A DNA stretch of 31,199 nt from a virus, in the IMG/VR virus record IMGVR_UViG_3300022744_000078, positions 1 through 31,199 of that record; one strand, written 5' to 3'. This document shows, piece after piece, positions 6,520-14,442 of the stretch. A program made the position numbers and the translations under genes. The notes under the pieces were generated by a model, which ran no database searches, was not told the origin of the DNA, and worked only from the letters and a program-made list of their open reading frames with translations. Numbering within the stretch: the first letter of the stretch is position 1; every line of letters starts with the position of its first letter.

Positions 6520-6640
6520 GTTAAAGCCCTACGATGGCCGCCCACGCTGTAATGAATCCTTGGCCTGCCCAAGTCGAATTGGCCCCTATCTCTACTACAG
6601 AGATGGCCGCGTAGTTTTTGCACCTATTGAACCTCAGTAA
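6479..6640 (+). CDS. Small hypothetical protein (53 aa)
   Basis: ATG 6479 has AGAGG six bases upstream. The product MKYQPPATDYQGLELKPYDG, then RCNESLACPSRIGPYLYYRDGRVVFAPIEPQ, is compact and beta-like. It contains two Cys and a YYRDGRVVF strand typical of real small proteins rather than chance frames. It fills the gap before DNA ligase. Confidence 0.6.
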   Translation: MKYQPPATDYQGLELKPYDGRPRCNESLACPSRIGPYLYYRDGRVVFAPIEPQ

Positions 6641-6655
6641 TCTTTAAGGAACCCT

Positions 6656-7516
6656 ATGTTCAAGCCCAATCTCGCAACCGAGCCAGAAGGCCCCGTTTCT
6701 TTCCCCAAACTCGCCAGTGTCAAGTTGGACGGCATCCGTGTCGTCACCAAGTTCGGAGGGGCACTGACTCGCTCCCTGAAGCCTGTGCCCAACCTCTACC
6801 TGCGAGAGAAGTTGGCCCCCTACCAAAACCTCGATGGCGAAGTCATTGTCGGCCCCGAGAACGCACCAGACGTTTACCGCCGCACCAACAGTGCCGTCAT
6901 GTCCATCGAGGGCACGTTCGACTTCAAGTTCTACGTCTTTGACGACCTGCACAACCCGGTGGCACCCCTATCCCGCCGACTTGACGACTTGCGAAACCGA
7001 CCCCTGCCACCCTTCATCCGGGTTCTGGAGCAGACCACGGTGAACGACCAAGCCCACCTTGACAACCTGTATGCCCACTTCCTTGACCGAGGCTACGAAG
7101 GGGCTATCCTGCGCAATCCGCAGTCCATCTACAAGTACGGCAGGTCAACAGCGAAAAGCCAAGACATGCTCAAGCTCAAGCCGTTCACAGACTCCGAGGC
7201 TATCGTGCTGTCCACTTACGAAGCTATGGAGAACCAGAACGAAGCCTTCACCAATGAACTTGGGCAGACCGAACGCTCAACCCACCAAGAGAACCTTGTC
7301 GGTAAGGGCATGGTAGGTGGTTTCATTGTTAAAGACCTAAAATCTGGTGTAGAATTTAACTGCTCACCCGGAGCCTTGACCCACGATGAGCGACGAGAAC
7401 TGTTCTTGTCCAAGAACGAAGGTAAAATCTTGAAGTATAGGTCTATGGCCTATGGTGTTAAAGAGAAACCACGCTTCCCTCGCTTCATAGGGTGGCGTTC
7501 TACTTTGGATATGTAA
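6656..7516 (+). CDS. ATP-dependent DNA ligase
   Basis: This 286-aa enzyme seals nicks by forming a lysyl-AMP intermediate and transferring AMP to the 5' phosphate. Motif I is K23-L-D-G with the nucleotidyl lysine. Motif III region is LDGEV (59-63), then FYVFD (92-96). Motif IV is EGAILR (148-153) and motif V is MLKLKPF with K173 and K175. A C-terminal OB-fold-like part follows. It is somewhat shorter than T7 gp1.3 (359 aa) but has the same two-domain plan. AAGGA sits five bases before the ATG. It probably joins Okazaki fragments during phage replication. Confidence 0.95.
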   Translation: MFKPNLATEPEGPVSFPKLASVKLDGIRVVTKFGGALTRSLKPVPNLYLREKLAPYQNLDGEVIVGPENAPDVYRRTNSAVMSIEGTFDFKFYVFDDLHNPVAPLSRRLDDLRNRPLPPFIRVLEQTTVNDQAHLDNLYAHFLDRGYEGAILRNPQSIYKYGRSTAKSQDMLKLKPFTDSEAIVLSTYEAMENQNEAFTNELGQTERSTHQENLVGKGMVGGFIVKDLKSGVEFNCSPGALTHDERRELFLSKNEGKILKYRSMAYGVKEKPRFPRFIGWRSTLDM

Positions 7517-7518
7517 TT

Positions 7519-7689
7519 ATGGAAGACTGCTATCAGTGCCTAAGACCTTCGATACTCAGCCCACGCAGTCGTTGTGTAAATTGTGAGTACAGACGGGCAA
7601 AGGCAAACGAAGAGGAAAACGAGCAATTGCGAGAAGAACTTGAAGCACTCAAGGAAGAACTACAACAACTCAAATCAGAGGGCGTATGA
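7519..7689 (+). CDS. Zinc-ribbon/coiled-coil small protein (56 aa)
   Basis: ATG 7519 follows the ligase stop by two bases; the frame opens upstream inside ligase. Residues 4-7 (CYQC) and 19-22 (CVNC region) supply Cys pairs for a zinc ribbon. Residues 27-54 are a Glu-rich coiled coil (NEEENEQLREELEALKEELQ). It may be a small adaptor or DNA-associated protein; no function is known. It ends in an ATGA overlap. Confidence 0.65.
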   Translation: MEDCYQCLRPSILSPRSRCVNCEYRRAKANEEENEQLREELEALKEELQQLKSEGV

Positions 7690-7913
7690 AACTAGAATCC
7701 TGGCCAGACCCAAAGCGTAAGCACCATGAACCCTGCATAAGTTTCCCTGAAATGGTAGAACTTTCAGGGTTCTCAACTGCAACGCTACGGGCAAGATTGG
7801 TTCACTGGGGCGGCCCAAAGCCCACCCTCAAGCACATTAACTCGCCCGGCAGGGTCTGGTACAGGAAGTCAGAGTTTCTAGCTTGGCTTGAGAGCATTAA
7901 GGGTCGGACATGA
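7686..7913 (+). CDS. Putative excisionase/MerR-like HTH protein (75 aa)
   Basis: The sequence CISFPEMVELSGFSTATLRARLVHWGGPKP followed by a wing-like GRVWYRKSEFLAWLESIKG resembles AlpA/Xis-type winged-helix proteins. The helix-turn-helix is about residues 20-38, with a basic C-terminal region. No integrase is present in the window, so a transcriptional or architectural role is more likely than excision. It starts and ends in ATGA overlaps. Confidence 0.65.
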   Translation: MKLESWPDPKRKHHEPCISFPEMVELSGFSTATLRARLVHWGGPKPTLKHINSPGRVWYRKSEFLAWLESIKGRT

Positions 7914-8194
7914 AACGACCTATTCAAGCAGGAGACAAGTGCATCGTCGTCAACGGACTTGGCCAGAACAAAAGCCCAAACCTTGGGCTAACTGTGACGG
8001 TCAAGTCCCGAGAGGGCGAGCACTCAAGGTTCGGCGTTATCTGGCTCTGCGAAGGGCCAGGAATCAAGCAACTTACTGACGCCGGAACTTACCAGACGAC
8101 AGGGTGGGCCGGGTTCCCTGCCGCATGGCTACAGAGAATCGAACCCGATGCAACTACTAAACTTAAGGAAGAATCCTATGAAACCAATATTTAA
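7910..8194 (+). CDS. Hypothetical protein (94 aa)
   Basis: The N-terminal pattern GDKCIVVNGLGQNKSPNLGLTVTVKSREG and a middle FGVIWLCEGPG resemble a small SH3-like beta barrel. The end contains GFPAAWLQRIEP. Similar proteins are common in phages of Proteobacteria, with no known activity. It overlaps its upstream neighbour by ATGA and the next gene by 17 bases. Confidence 0.7.
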   Translation: MKRPIQAGDKCIVVNGLGQNKSPNLGLTVTVKSREGEHSRFGVIWLCEGPGIKQLTDAGTYQTTGWAGFPAAWLQRIEPDATTKLKEESYETNI

Positions 8195-8411
8195 CCCTAC
8201 AACAGTTCAGAAAATAGTAAGCTATGACTATGCACGAGGTATTGAAAAGCATCGTGTTGTAGTTAGAACCCACGATAGCGGAACAAGTATTACTGTGTTT
8301 CTCTTAGGTTCAAAAGGTGAAAAGCACAGAGTCATATGGCAGGCAGACTGTCTAGGCATGGATGCTTTACCAGCAGAAAACTTTACCTCTGTTAATGAAA
8401 GAAGCCTATGA
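8178..8411 (+). CDS. Hypothetical protein (77 aa)
   Basis: ATG 8178 has AAGGAAG eight bases upstream. The product is beta-rich (EKHRVVVRTHDSGTSITVFLLG, KHRVIWQADCLGM) with no recognised domain. Its base composition is lower in GC than its neighbours. It ends in an ATGA overlap with the next gene. Confidence 0.7.
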   Translation: MKPIFNPTTVQKIVSYDYARGIEKHRVVVRTHDSGTSITVFLLGSKGEKHRVIWQADCLGMDALPAENFTSVNERSL

Positions 8412-8758
8412 AGCAACTTGAACACCTATACAAGTGGTACTGGAGTCCAAAGCACCCCACCACCTACACCATAGCGCACCCCGAAGACGGCCGGCAATGC
8501 GGCCTGGGTACTCTCATCAAGAACGTGGAGGAATCCCGCCCGGCGTTCAACCTGACTTGGCTCAAGTTCAAGGACAAGTTGGGCACATGGGATGGTCATG
8601 GTCAAGCAGTGATGTACAACTTGCAGATACGCAAGTTGCTACTCCAACCCGCAGAGGGCGGCACCCTGGGTGAACTGTCCTGCCTCTTGTCTCAAGACGA
8701 ATTCCTTGCCTACTGCAAAGCCAAGAATGTCAAGATCAACTTACAACCAGTTCGCTGA
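8408..8758 (+). CDS. Hypothetical protein (116 aa)
   Basis: This protein begins MKQLEHLYKWYWSPKHPTTY. It contains FNLTWLKFKDKLGTWDGHG and a C-terminal QDEFLAYCKAKNVKINLQPVR. No domain was recognised. Its last 32 bases overlap the start of the helicase gene, so the two are probably translated together. Confidence 0.7.
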   Translation: MKQLEHLYKWYWSPKHPTTYTIAHPEDGRQCGLGTLIKNVEESRPAFNLTWLKFKDKLGTWDGHGQAVMYNLQIRKLLLQPAEGGTLGELSCLLSQDEFLAYCKAKNVKINLQPVR

Positions 8759-10136
8759 TCTGGACTCAACCCTCGCCTTCTCCGAGAAGGCGGGGTTTAA
8801 GTTGGCAGACAAGCAAGTTCAGGCGATTGAAGAACTTGCCACTTACCAACGCAGCGCAAACTTCAGCGAAGTTGGGACGGGTAAAACCGTTATGTCCACT
8901 GCTGTGTCCTTGATGAACAGCCACGGCACAACCCTGGTGATTGTGCCGCCCATCATCATCACACAGTGGTGCCGTTGGCTACGTCGATTCACACCCGACG
9001 TAGTTGACTACCGGGGCACCCCGGCAACACGGAAAAAGTTAAAGCTCAAGGTTCGATTCGTCGTAATGAGCCACGCTATCTTCCGTATGGACTTTGAGCG
9101 AATCTACAAGGAACTTGCACAGGCAAACCTAGAGGTAATTGTAGATGAAGCGCATGCACTTAAGAGCACAGCTTCTGTACTCTACCGAAATGTAGCCAAA
9201 CTATCCTTGGGCCACAACCTGCAATTTCTCACAGGAACACCTACAAGCAAGCCTGTAGATGCTTACGCCTACATCAAGCAGAAGACACCGAAAATCTACC
9301 GCAGCCTTGGGCACTTCGAGACGATACACGTTGCCGAGAGGGACTTCTTTGGCAAGGTCACACGTTGGCAGAATCTCAAGGGAGTGGCCGAAAGCCTAGC
9401 CCTGCAAACGGTCAAGTTCACCAAGGAAGACCTCTTTGGCCTTGACCTTGACCCGCAGTTCCCGGACTGCTCCTACGAACTTGACCCTGCACATGCCAAG
9501 TTGTACGAGAGGCTGCTCGAAGAACAGTTGCTGCTGCTCGGTGATGGAACCAAGATTGACGCCACGACAAGCACCCGCCTATTCCACGCTGCACAGCAAA
9601 TCGTGTGCAATTGGGACCACTTCAGCGGCGAGTGCCACCGCAGTGCCATCTACGACATTATCGACCAGACCCTTGAAGAAATTGATGTGAACAACGTCAA
9701 CAACTCCAAGATCATCATCTGGACCTACTACAAGTTGACGACAGGCAAAGTGCTCCAGTACCTGCTTGACAACGACTACAAGGCCGTGGCGGCCTACAGC
9801 GAGGCCAATAGCAACAAGTCCTTCGAGTTGTTCATGGAAGACCCCACAGTCCGGGTGCTTGTGGCCCAACCACAATCGGCCGGCGTAGGCCTGAACGCCC
9901 AGAGTGTCTGTAGCGAAATGCTCTTTGTAGAAACCCCCACCACACCCCTTCTGGCACGGCAGGCCATTGGCCGCGTCGTCCGTATGGGGCAGACAAGGAA
10001 GCCACGAATCAAGGTAGCAGTAGCCCAAAACACCATCCAGGTTCGGCTTCTCAACATGCTCATGTCGAACGACGACCTTGTTGCTCGTGTCGAAAATACA
10101 CGAGACAGCATACGATCATGGCTGAAAGGCACATGA
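8727..10136 (+). CDS. SNF2-like superfamily 2 helicase/translocase
   Basis: ATG 8727 gives 469 aa; an upstream GTG at 8670 lies well within the previous gene. Walker A is GTGKT (50-54) and the motif II box is DEAH (140-143), followed by LTGTPTSKP (motif III type). The C-terminal RecA lobe contains IIIWTYYKLTTGKVL, VLVAQPQSAGVGLN and motif VI QAIGRVVRMGQ (412-422). This is the SNF2/RapA-like architecture found in phage replication modules, with ATP-driven dsDNA translocation or remodelling expected. It sits directly upstream of the primase-helicase. It may remove proteins from DNA or remodel forks. Confidence 0.9.
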   Translation: MSRSTYNQFADLDSTLAFSEKAGFKLADKQVQAIEELATYQRSANFSEVGTGKTVMSTAVSLMNSHGTTLVIVPPIIITQWCRWLRRFTPDVVDYRGTPATRKKLKLKVRFVVMSHAIFRMDFERIYKELAQANLEVIVDEAHALKSTASVLYRNVAKLSLGHNLQFLTGTPTSKPVDAYAYIKQKTPKIYRSLGHFETIHVAERDFFGKVTRWQNLKGVAESLALQTVKFTKEDLFGLDLDPQFPDCSYELDPAHAKLYERLLEEQLLLLGDGTKIDATTSTRLFHAAQQIVCNWDHFSGECHRSAIYDIIDQTLEEIDVNNVNNSKIIIWTYYKLTTGKVLQYLLDNDYKAVAAYSEANSNKSFELFMEDPTVRVLVAQPQSAGVGLNAQSVCSEMLFVETPTTPLLARQAIGRVVRMGQTRKPRIKVAVAQNTIQVRLLNMLMSNDDLVARVENTRDSIRSWLKGT

Positions 10137-10225
10137 AATTGACAGAAGCGAGAGTAGAATTCGCGCTTCGTTTTTATGAAGACCACTATGCAAGACAACT
10201 TAGCCCTCGAACAGCAATACGCTGA
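10133..10225 (+). CDS. Possible 30-aa ORF overlapping next gene start
   Basis: The ATG overlaps the helicase stop as ATGA, the coupling used throughout this operon. It encodes a helical, charged peptide (MKLTEARVEFALRFYEDHYA, then RQLSPRTAIR). It overlaps the following gene in another frame and spans a hairpin at 10145-10169. It may be real, a coupling device or chance. Confidence 0.35.
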   Translation: MKLTEARVEFALRFYEDHYARQLSPRTAIR

Positions 10226-10655
10226 CACACTTTCCCAACGACTTGACCCCCTCACCACAGACCGTTGGCAAGCCTGCCGCAGCGTCCACCGCTTCGCAGC
10301 TTACCAAGACAAGCGGCTTGTCATCTTCAACCTTTTCTACGACGAACCCGAAACACTTGACGTGCTCACTTGCACTGACGTTGGGGCTTCACTGCAAGAC
10401 GGCCTGCACACTATCTGGCAGCGCACAGACGGCAAGACTATCAAGGTCGGGCACACCCCGGTAGAAGTTCACGACGGGATTTTCCTGTGGCACACGTTCT
10501 TCAGCGGCGTATCCTACGTGCCCTACAGGGGCCGCTTCGGCATGAAGTTGCCACTTGGGTATCGAAGTTCCCACAACATTCACAAGCACCGCGTTGACGG
10601 TGTGCCCTACATTCTGGAACAGGCCGTCTTCGACACCGTATTTCCGGGAGTCTGA
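10176..10655 (+). CDS. Hypothetical replication-module protein (159 aa)
   Basis: Two starts are possible: ATG 10176 (159 aa, no RBS, directly after GTTTTT) and ATG 10188 (155 aa, GAAGA seven bases upstream). The protein has DRWQACRSVHRFAAYQDKRLVIFNLFYDEP, a GRFGMKLPLGYRSS stretch and an HNIHKHRVDGVPYILEQ segment. No enzyme signature was recognised. It lies between the SNF2-like helicase and primase-helicase, so a replication-linked role is likely but unproven. Confidence 0.7.
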   Translation: MKTTMQDNLALEQQYADTLSQRLDPLTTDRWQACRSVHRFAAYQDKRLVIFNLFYDEPETLDVLTCTDVGASLQDGLHTIWQRTDGKTIKVGHTPVEVHDGIFLWHTFFSGVSYVPYRGRFGMKLPLGYRSSHNIHKHRVDGVPYILEQAVFDTVFPGV

Positions 10656-10657
10656 GC

Positions 10658-13498
10658 ATGGCAAAACTCTACCGCTACTACCAGAAGGTAGGTGGCACAG
10701 AGGTGTGGCAGCCGATTCAGGCCGACCACCCGATGGATGCCATACGCCCGACGTTCACGACCATTCTGGCAGTCGATACGCTACTCCCTGAAAAGCCCAC
10801 AAGGGAAGAACTCGACGCAGCCAAGTACAGCGGCCCACTCTACTTCGACCTTGACGCCGAAGACATTGAAGACAGCATTGCCGACGCCCGGACAACCATC
10901 CAGCGCCTGCAAGGCTATGGCGTTCAGGCTTCTGACGTTGAGATTTACCTGAGTGGCAAGAAGGGTCTGCACATCATCGTGCCAGAAGCAGTCTTCTCGC
11001 AGAAGACCTTGCTCATGCACCGCCTTTTCGATGCCTACAAGGAAATCGCGTACAAGTTGTCCACGCCAAGCACAGACTTGCGGGTCTACACTGGGCGCAA
11101 GGGCAGGATGCTGCGCACTTGCTACAACGTCCGTGAGAATGGTAACTACCGCGTTCCGATTTTGCTGGAAGAACTGGAAACCTTGGATGAGGAGAAGTAC
11201 CAGATTCTGTGCAAGATGCCAAGGCACTTGCCGCCTGCCCGGCCAGAGTTTCGCTTCCAGTTCGGCCTGCTGTTTGACGAAGCAGTGCAAAAGGCCGGCA
11301 CAACCAAGAAGCGGCGCAAGCCAAGGGTTGTCACTCCGGTGCAGTTGCAGCGTGACATGCCTGAAGTGCTCAAGTTGCTCAACGGCGAATCCGAAGCAGG
11401 CTTCAACTTGGTGGCCATTCAGCTTGCTCTCTACGCTCGGGAAGCCGGGTGGAACGAGGAAGAATTTATCAACCGTGCCCAAGGGTTGATAGCCAATCAC
11501 CAAGGCAGCGGCCGCTATGGCACCCCGTCCAAGCGTGAGCGTGAACTGCGCAACATGCTGCTCTATGTCGAAGACAACTTCGCCTACGAGTACAACGGCG
11601 CCGCCTACGCCAAACTGCTTGCGCCAGATTCACCACAGGCCGGAGACCTTGAGAATGGGTCCTCGGCAGAGTCCGAGGATTACGGCGGCTCCAGCGGCAT
11701 CTACACAAGTCCGGTAGGCTACTACACGAAGAACGAGGAAGGCATTGAAAACGTAGTGCTCAAGGGCACATTCAAAGACGTATCAACCTTGATCGACTCG
11801 TCTTCAGGTGCTATTGTTGCCGTGACTGCTCGACTGCATGGGCAGGACATGTCGATGGCTCCAGAGGATTTTCAGAGTTCGTCAGCAGTGCAACGTGCCG
11901 TGGCCAGAACAGGTGTTGCATTTACGGGAACAGACATTGTTGCCAGAAAGTTGTATGAAATGCTTGCAGAGGAATCAAAACGAAGCGGGAGCAATACGCT
12001 ACTCGTTGACAAGGAAGGGCTGACATGGTTCAAGGCCACCCGCTCGGATGAAGACGAACTTCGCAAGGGGTTTTTGGTCTATGCAGACGAGCGAGGCGTG
12101 CGCCCAAGCACCCTGGTTACCGGCACCTATCCGTTGAAGTTCAATGGCTACCCAGACCCGACCGGAAAGTTCCACAGCGACTTGAGCCGATGCCCGCCCT
12201 TTGATGACTTCCTAGCCATCGAAGGAAACCGGGAAAAAGCAGAAGACGCTTTGTGGAACCTGTTTAGGTCGCAGCCGCCAGAGGTGCTGTCCAAGTTGCT
12301 TGGGTGGCAAGTGGCCTGCTTCTACCGCAGCGTGTTTCAGGCTTGCTACGGCAAGTTTCCATTGCTGCACGTTGTGGGCCAAGCGGGTTCGGGCAAGTCA
12401 GAGACGAACCTGTCTCTGCTACGCCTGCACTACTACCATGCCGACCCTGTGCAGATCAGCCCCACGTCCACCGTGTTCGCCATCCAGGCCTACATGATGG
12501 CGTCAGCCAGCATCCCGCTGTTCGTGGACGAGTACAAGCCCAATGACATGAGCTATGACAAGCATCATGCCATGAAGTTGATGCTGCGGGATGCCTACAA
12601 CTGCCGCCCAGTCATGCGCGGTGGGGGTAAGCGAGGCGCAGACGGCTTTGCCAACGTGTCAGAGCAGACCTTGACCTCACCGGTTCTGTTCGTGGCCGAA
12701 GCAATTGAGTCGGAAACAGCCTTGCTTGAGCGTGTGATCTTGGCCACTTTCCGGCGTCTGCCCGGCCTGAAAGGTTCACAGCAGTTCAGCCACTTTCAGA
12801 AGTTTCAGCATAACCAAGAGGTGTTGAGCCACATCGGGGCTTACATATTGCAGACGATGCTGTCCAAACTTCAGAAAGACACGTTCATGGCCAAGTTCGA
12901 TGCCATCTACGCCGCAGCGCGGAAGAAATACTGCTTGCAGCCTGGTGACATGGAAACACTATCGCAGGCAGAGATTCGGCGCAAGTCTCACGGACGCGAA
13001 CGGATTGTGTACAACTACTCAGTGGCTGAGTTCGGACTAGGTGTATTCGGGTGGGTGTTGGGTGTTCACTTCGGGAACAAGTTTGACGCAGAACTCGCAG
13101 AAATGCGAAACGCTTGCTACAACCGAATGGGAGACCTTGTTCAAAACACAGTGCCAGAGTACATTCGAGTGCTGCAACACCTGGGCGATATGTCTCTCAT
13201 ATCCTCCGAGTCGCCAAGCCGAATCAACATGGGGTATGAGTACCAATTCAAGGACTTTGGGGGCAAGAAGGCCTTGGAAGTTGCAGTGCGGCCGGCGTAC
13301 AACAAGTACCGGGCCTACTGCAAGGGCTTGGGTGTACGACCCCTATTCAACGGCGAAGACTCATTGGCACTTGCTCTGCGAGACTGCGGCCAATTTCTCG
13401 ACATAGGTGGTGGGACTAAACACTTGCCAAGTAGTACAGTCAAGCTGGACTACGAAGCCTTGCTCGATATGGGCTGCACAATCTATGCAGAGAGATAA
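10658..13498 (+). CDS. Primase-helicase: archaeo-eukaryotic primase domain fused to P-loop ATPase
   Basis: This 946-aa protein starts at ATG 10658 with GGGAG eight bases upstream. The N-terminal domain has the AEP/PrimPol pattern: motif I FDLDAED (D64, D66), motif II SGKKGLH (99-105) and a motif III region with D140 and basic RKGRMLR. The middle and C-terminus carry a P-loop ATPase: Walker A GQAGSGKS (574-581) and Walker B LFVDE (D624, E625), of superfamily-3/DUF927-like type. A single chain that makes primers and unwinds DNA fits a phage replisome core. It is followed by a promoter/palindrome region that could be an origin. Confidence 0.85.
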   Translation: MAKLYRYYQKVGGTEVWQPIQADHPMDAIRPTFTTILAVDTLLPEKPTREELDAAKYSGPLYFDLDAEDIEDSIADARTTIQRLQGYGVQASDVEIYLSGKKGLHIIVPEAVFSQKTLLMHRLFDAYKEIAYKLSTPSTDLRVYTGRKGRMLRTCYNVRENGNYRVPILLEELETLDEEKYQILCKMPRHLPPARPEFRFQFGLLFDEAVQKAGTTKKRRKPRVVTPVQLQRDMPEVLKLLNGESEAGFNLVAIQLALYAREAGWNEEEFINRAQGLIANHQGSGRYGTPSKRERELRNMLLYVEDNFAYEYNGAAYAKLLAPDSPQAGDLENGSSAESEDYGGSSGIYTSPVGYYTKNEEGIENVVLKGTFKDVSTLIDSSSGAIVAVTARLHGQDMSMAPEDFQSSSAVQRAVARTGVAFTGTDIVARKLYEMLAEESKRSGSNTLLVDKEGLTWFKATRSDEDELRKGFLVYADERGVRPSTLVTGTYPLKFNGYPDPTGKFHSDLSRCPPFDDFLAIEGNREKAEDALWNLFRSQPPEVLSKLLGWQVACFYRSVFQACYGKFPLLHVVGQAGSGKSETNLSLLRLHYYHADPVQISPTSTVFAIQAYMMASASIPLFVDEYKPNDMSYDKHHAMKLMLRDAYNCRPVMRGGGKRGADGFANVSEQTLTSPVLFVAEAIESETALLERVILATFRRLPGLKGSQQFSHFQKFQHNQEVLSHIGAYILQTMLSKLQKDTFMAKFDAIYAAARKKYCLQPGDMETLSQAEIRRKSHGRERIVYNYSVAEFGLGVFGWVLGVHFGNKFDAELAEMRNACYNRMGDLVQNTVPEYIRVLQHLGDMSLISSESPSRINMGYEYQFKDFGGKKALEVAVRPAYNKYRAYCKGLGVRPLFNGEDSLALALRDCGQFLDIGGGTKHLPSSTVKLDYEALLDMGCTIYAER

Positions 13499-13522
13499 GT
13501 ATAATTACTGTGGAGTAATACT
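13498..13522 (+). repeat. Imperfect hairpin after primase-helicase
   Basis: AGTAT-AAT-TACT pairs with AGTAATACT around loop GTGG, a 9-bp stem with a 3-nt bulge that begins at the last base of the stop codon. No U-tract follows, so it is not a standard terminator. It could protect the upstream mRNA 3' end or be part of an AT-rich origin. Confidence 0.5.
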
Positions 13523-13545
13523 CATGTATAGTTAGTACCACTCAA

Positions 13546-13634
13546 AGGCAGGATGAAAATTCTGCCTAAAAATAAAATTCACACACTGCCAGAAATGGCA
13601 GTATAATTCTCAAAATCCTGCGGTTCTTCGCAGG
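13546..13634 (+). promoter_or_regulatory. Promoter with palindromic operator-like elements and 5' hairpin
   Basis: A sigma-70-like promoter has -35 TTCACA (13578-13583), an 18-nt spacer and a perfect -10 TATAAT (13602-13607). A palindrome CTGCCAGAAATGGCAG (13586-13601) fills most of the spacer and abuts the -10. A second inverted repeat, AGGCAG/CTGCCT (13546-13551 and 13562-13567), lies just upstream. Near the expected start, CCTGCG-GTTCTT-CGCAGG (13617-13634) forms a 5' leader hairpin. The arrangement suggests repressor-controlled expression of the next gene. Operator function is inference. Confidence 0.65.
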
Positions 13635-13679
13635 TTGACAGGCCGGAAAGAACGGCTAAAGCAAAAGGAACCTTAAATC

Positions 13680-14399
13680 ATGGCCCTCGTAAAAGCAAAC
13701 TCCACTTCTCCAGCATTTGAAACCGAAGCTGAAACTATGAACCAAGCTCAAACCGAAACTCCAAAGACCACCTCCGCACCCTCTGCTCCAGCAGCCAAGT
13801 CCACTGCCGTCGCCACCCAAGGCAGCCGCGCAGTAGCCGGATTCAACGGCATCGCAAATCCTATTACTGCATTGAAAGATGCTGTCCACGTCAGTTATGA
13901 TAGCCTTACCTCTATCGTTGCATCCAACGGTAACTTCTTGGAACGTGAAACCAAGAAGTCTGTCGGTGATGAAATCGTGTTTGAGTTGCTGTCTTGGCAA
14001 GACAGCTTTGTGGTGCAGGCTGGTGATGACAAAGCTGAAAAGACCACAGTAAGGTACAGTGATGATGGTATTGTATGTTCGGACGGAACTCTGGTCAAGG
14101 ACCACCTTGAAGAACTCCGCAACATGGGTTACGAGAAGGCCGCAGTCAAGGAACGAGCAGTAGTTGTAGGTAGTGTAATCTCTTGTGTTAAAGGCCCACA
14201 ACTGGTAGACGACCTTGTTCAGTTCGACTTGTCCCCCAAGTCAAAGGGTAAGTTCAGCCGCTACCAATTGCTTGCTCTGAACGCATTGCGCCTGGGCAAG
14301 GCCACACCTGAGCAAGTGACTAAAGTTCGTGCCCGCACCGAGATAGCGCAGGCAGGTTCCAACGCTTACACGGTTGTAGTGTTTGAAGTAGCCCAGTAA
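13680..14399 (+). CDS. Putative DNA-binding (ssDNA-binding?) replication protein (239 aa)
   Basis: ATG 13680 has AAGGA ten bases upstream. Residues 1-55 are a low-complexity linker rich in Ala/Pro/Thr. From about residue 60 the sequence has a beta-rich core (ALKDAVHVSYDSL, DEIVFELLSWQDSFVV, VRYSDDGIVCSDG, VVGSVISCVKGPQL, DLVQFDLSPKSKGKFSRYQL). This pattern recurs in phages next to primase and polymerase genes, usually annotated hypothetical. A flexible arm, OB-like strands, isolated transcription unit and replication neighbours would suit an ssDNA-binding protein. That is inference, as no acidic C-terminal tail is present (it ends VVFEVAQ). Confidence 0.75.
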   Translation: MALVKANSTSPAFETEAETMNQAQTETPKTTSAPSAPAAKSTAVATQGSRAVAGFNGIANPITALKDAVHVSYDSLTSIVASNGNFLERETKKSVGDEIVFELLSWQDSFVVQAGDDKAEKTTVRYSDDGIVCSDGTLVKDHLEELRNMGYEKAAVKERAVVVGSVISCVKGPQLVDDLVQFDLSPKSKGKFSRYQLLALNALRLGKATPEQVTKVRARTEIAQAGSNAYTVVVFEVAQ

Positions 14400-14414
14400 C
14401 CCGACTAGCTTATG

Positions 14415-14441
14415 AAAAGCCCAGAGTAATCTGGGCTTTTT
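14415..14441 (+). terminator. Rho-independent terminator
   Basis: An 11-bp stem, AAAAGCCCAGA/TCTGGGCTTTT with loop GTAA, ends in a T run. It closes the 13680-14399 unit. The next ATG begins two bases after the T-tract. Confidence 0.9.
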
Positions 14442-14442
14442 A

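Noticed and set aside
7686-7913. Evidence of a temperate lifestyle from an excisionase-like protein
   Set aside because: Small winged-helix proteins of this type also act as regulators; no integrase, attachment site or repressor is visible.
10138-10160. TTGACA with TAGAAT downstream as a sigma-70 promoter
   Set aside because: The spacer is only 10 bases; the two boxes cannot act together.
10781-11503. - strand open frame (240 aa) inside the primase-helicase gene
   Set aside because: No recognisable domain or RBS; lies over the AEP primase region, which has clear motifs.
13656-14201. - strand open frame (181 aa) over the 239-aa protein
   Set aside because: Opposite strand to a gene with its own promoter and terminator; no motif.
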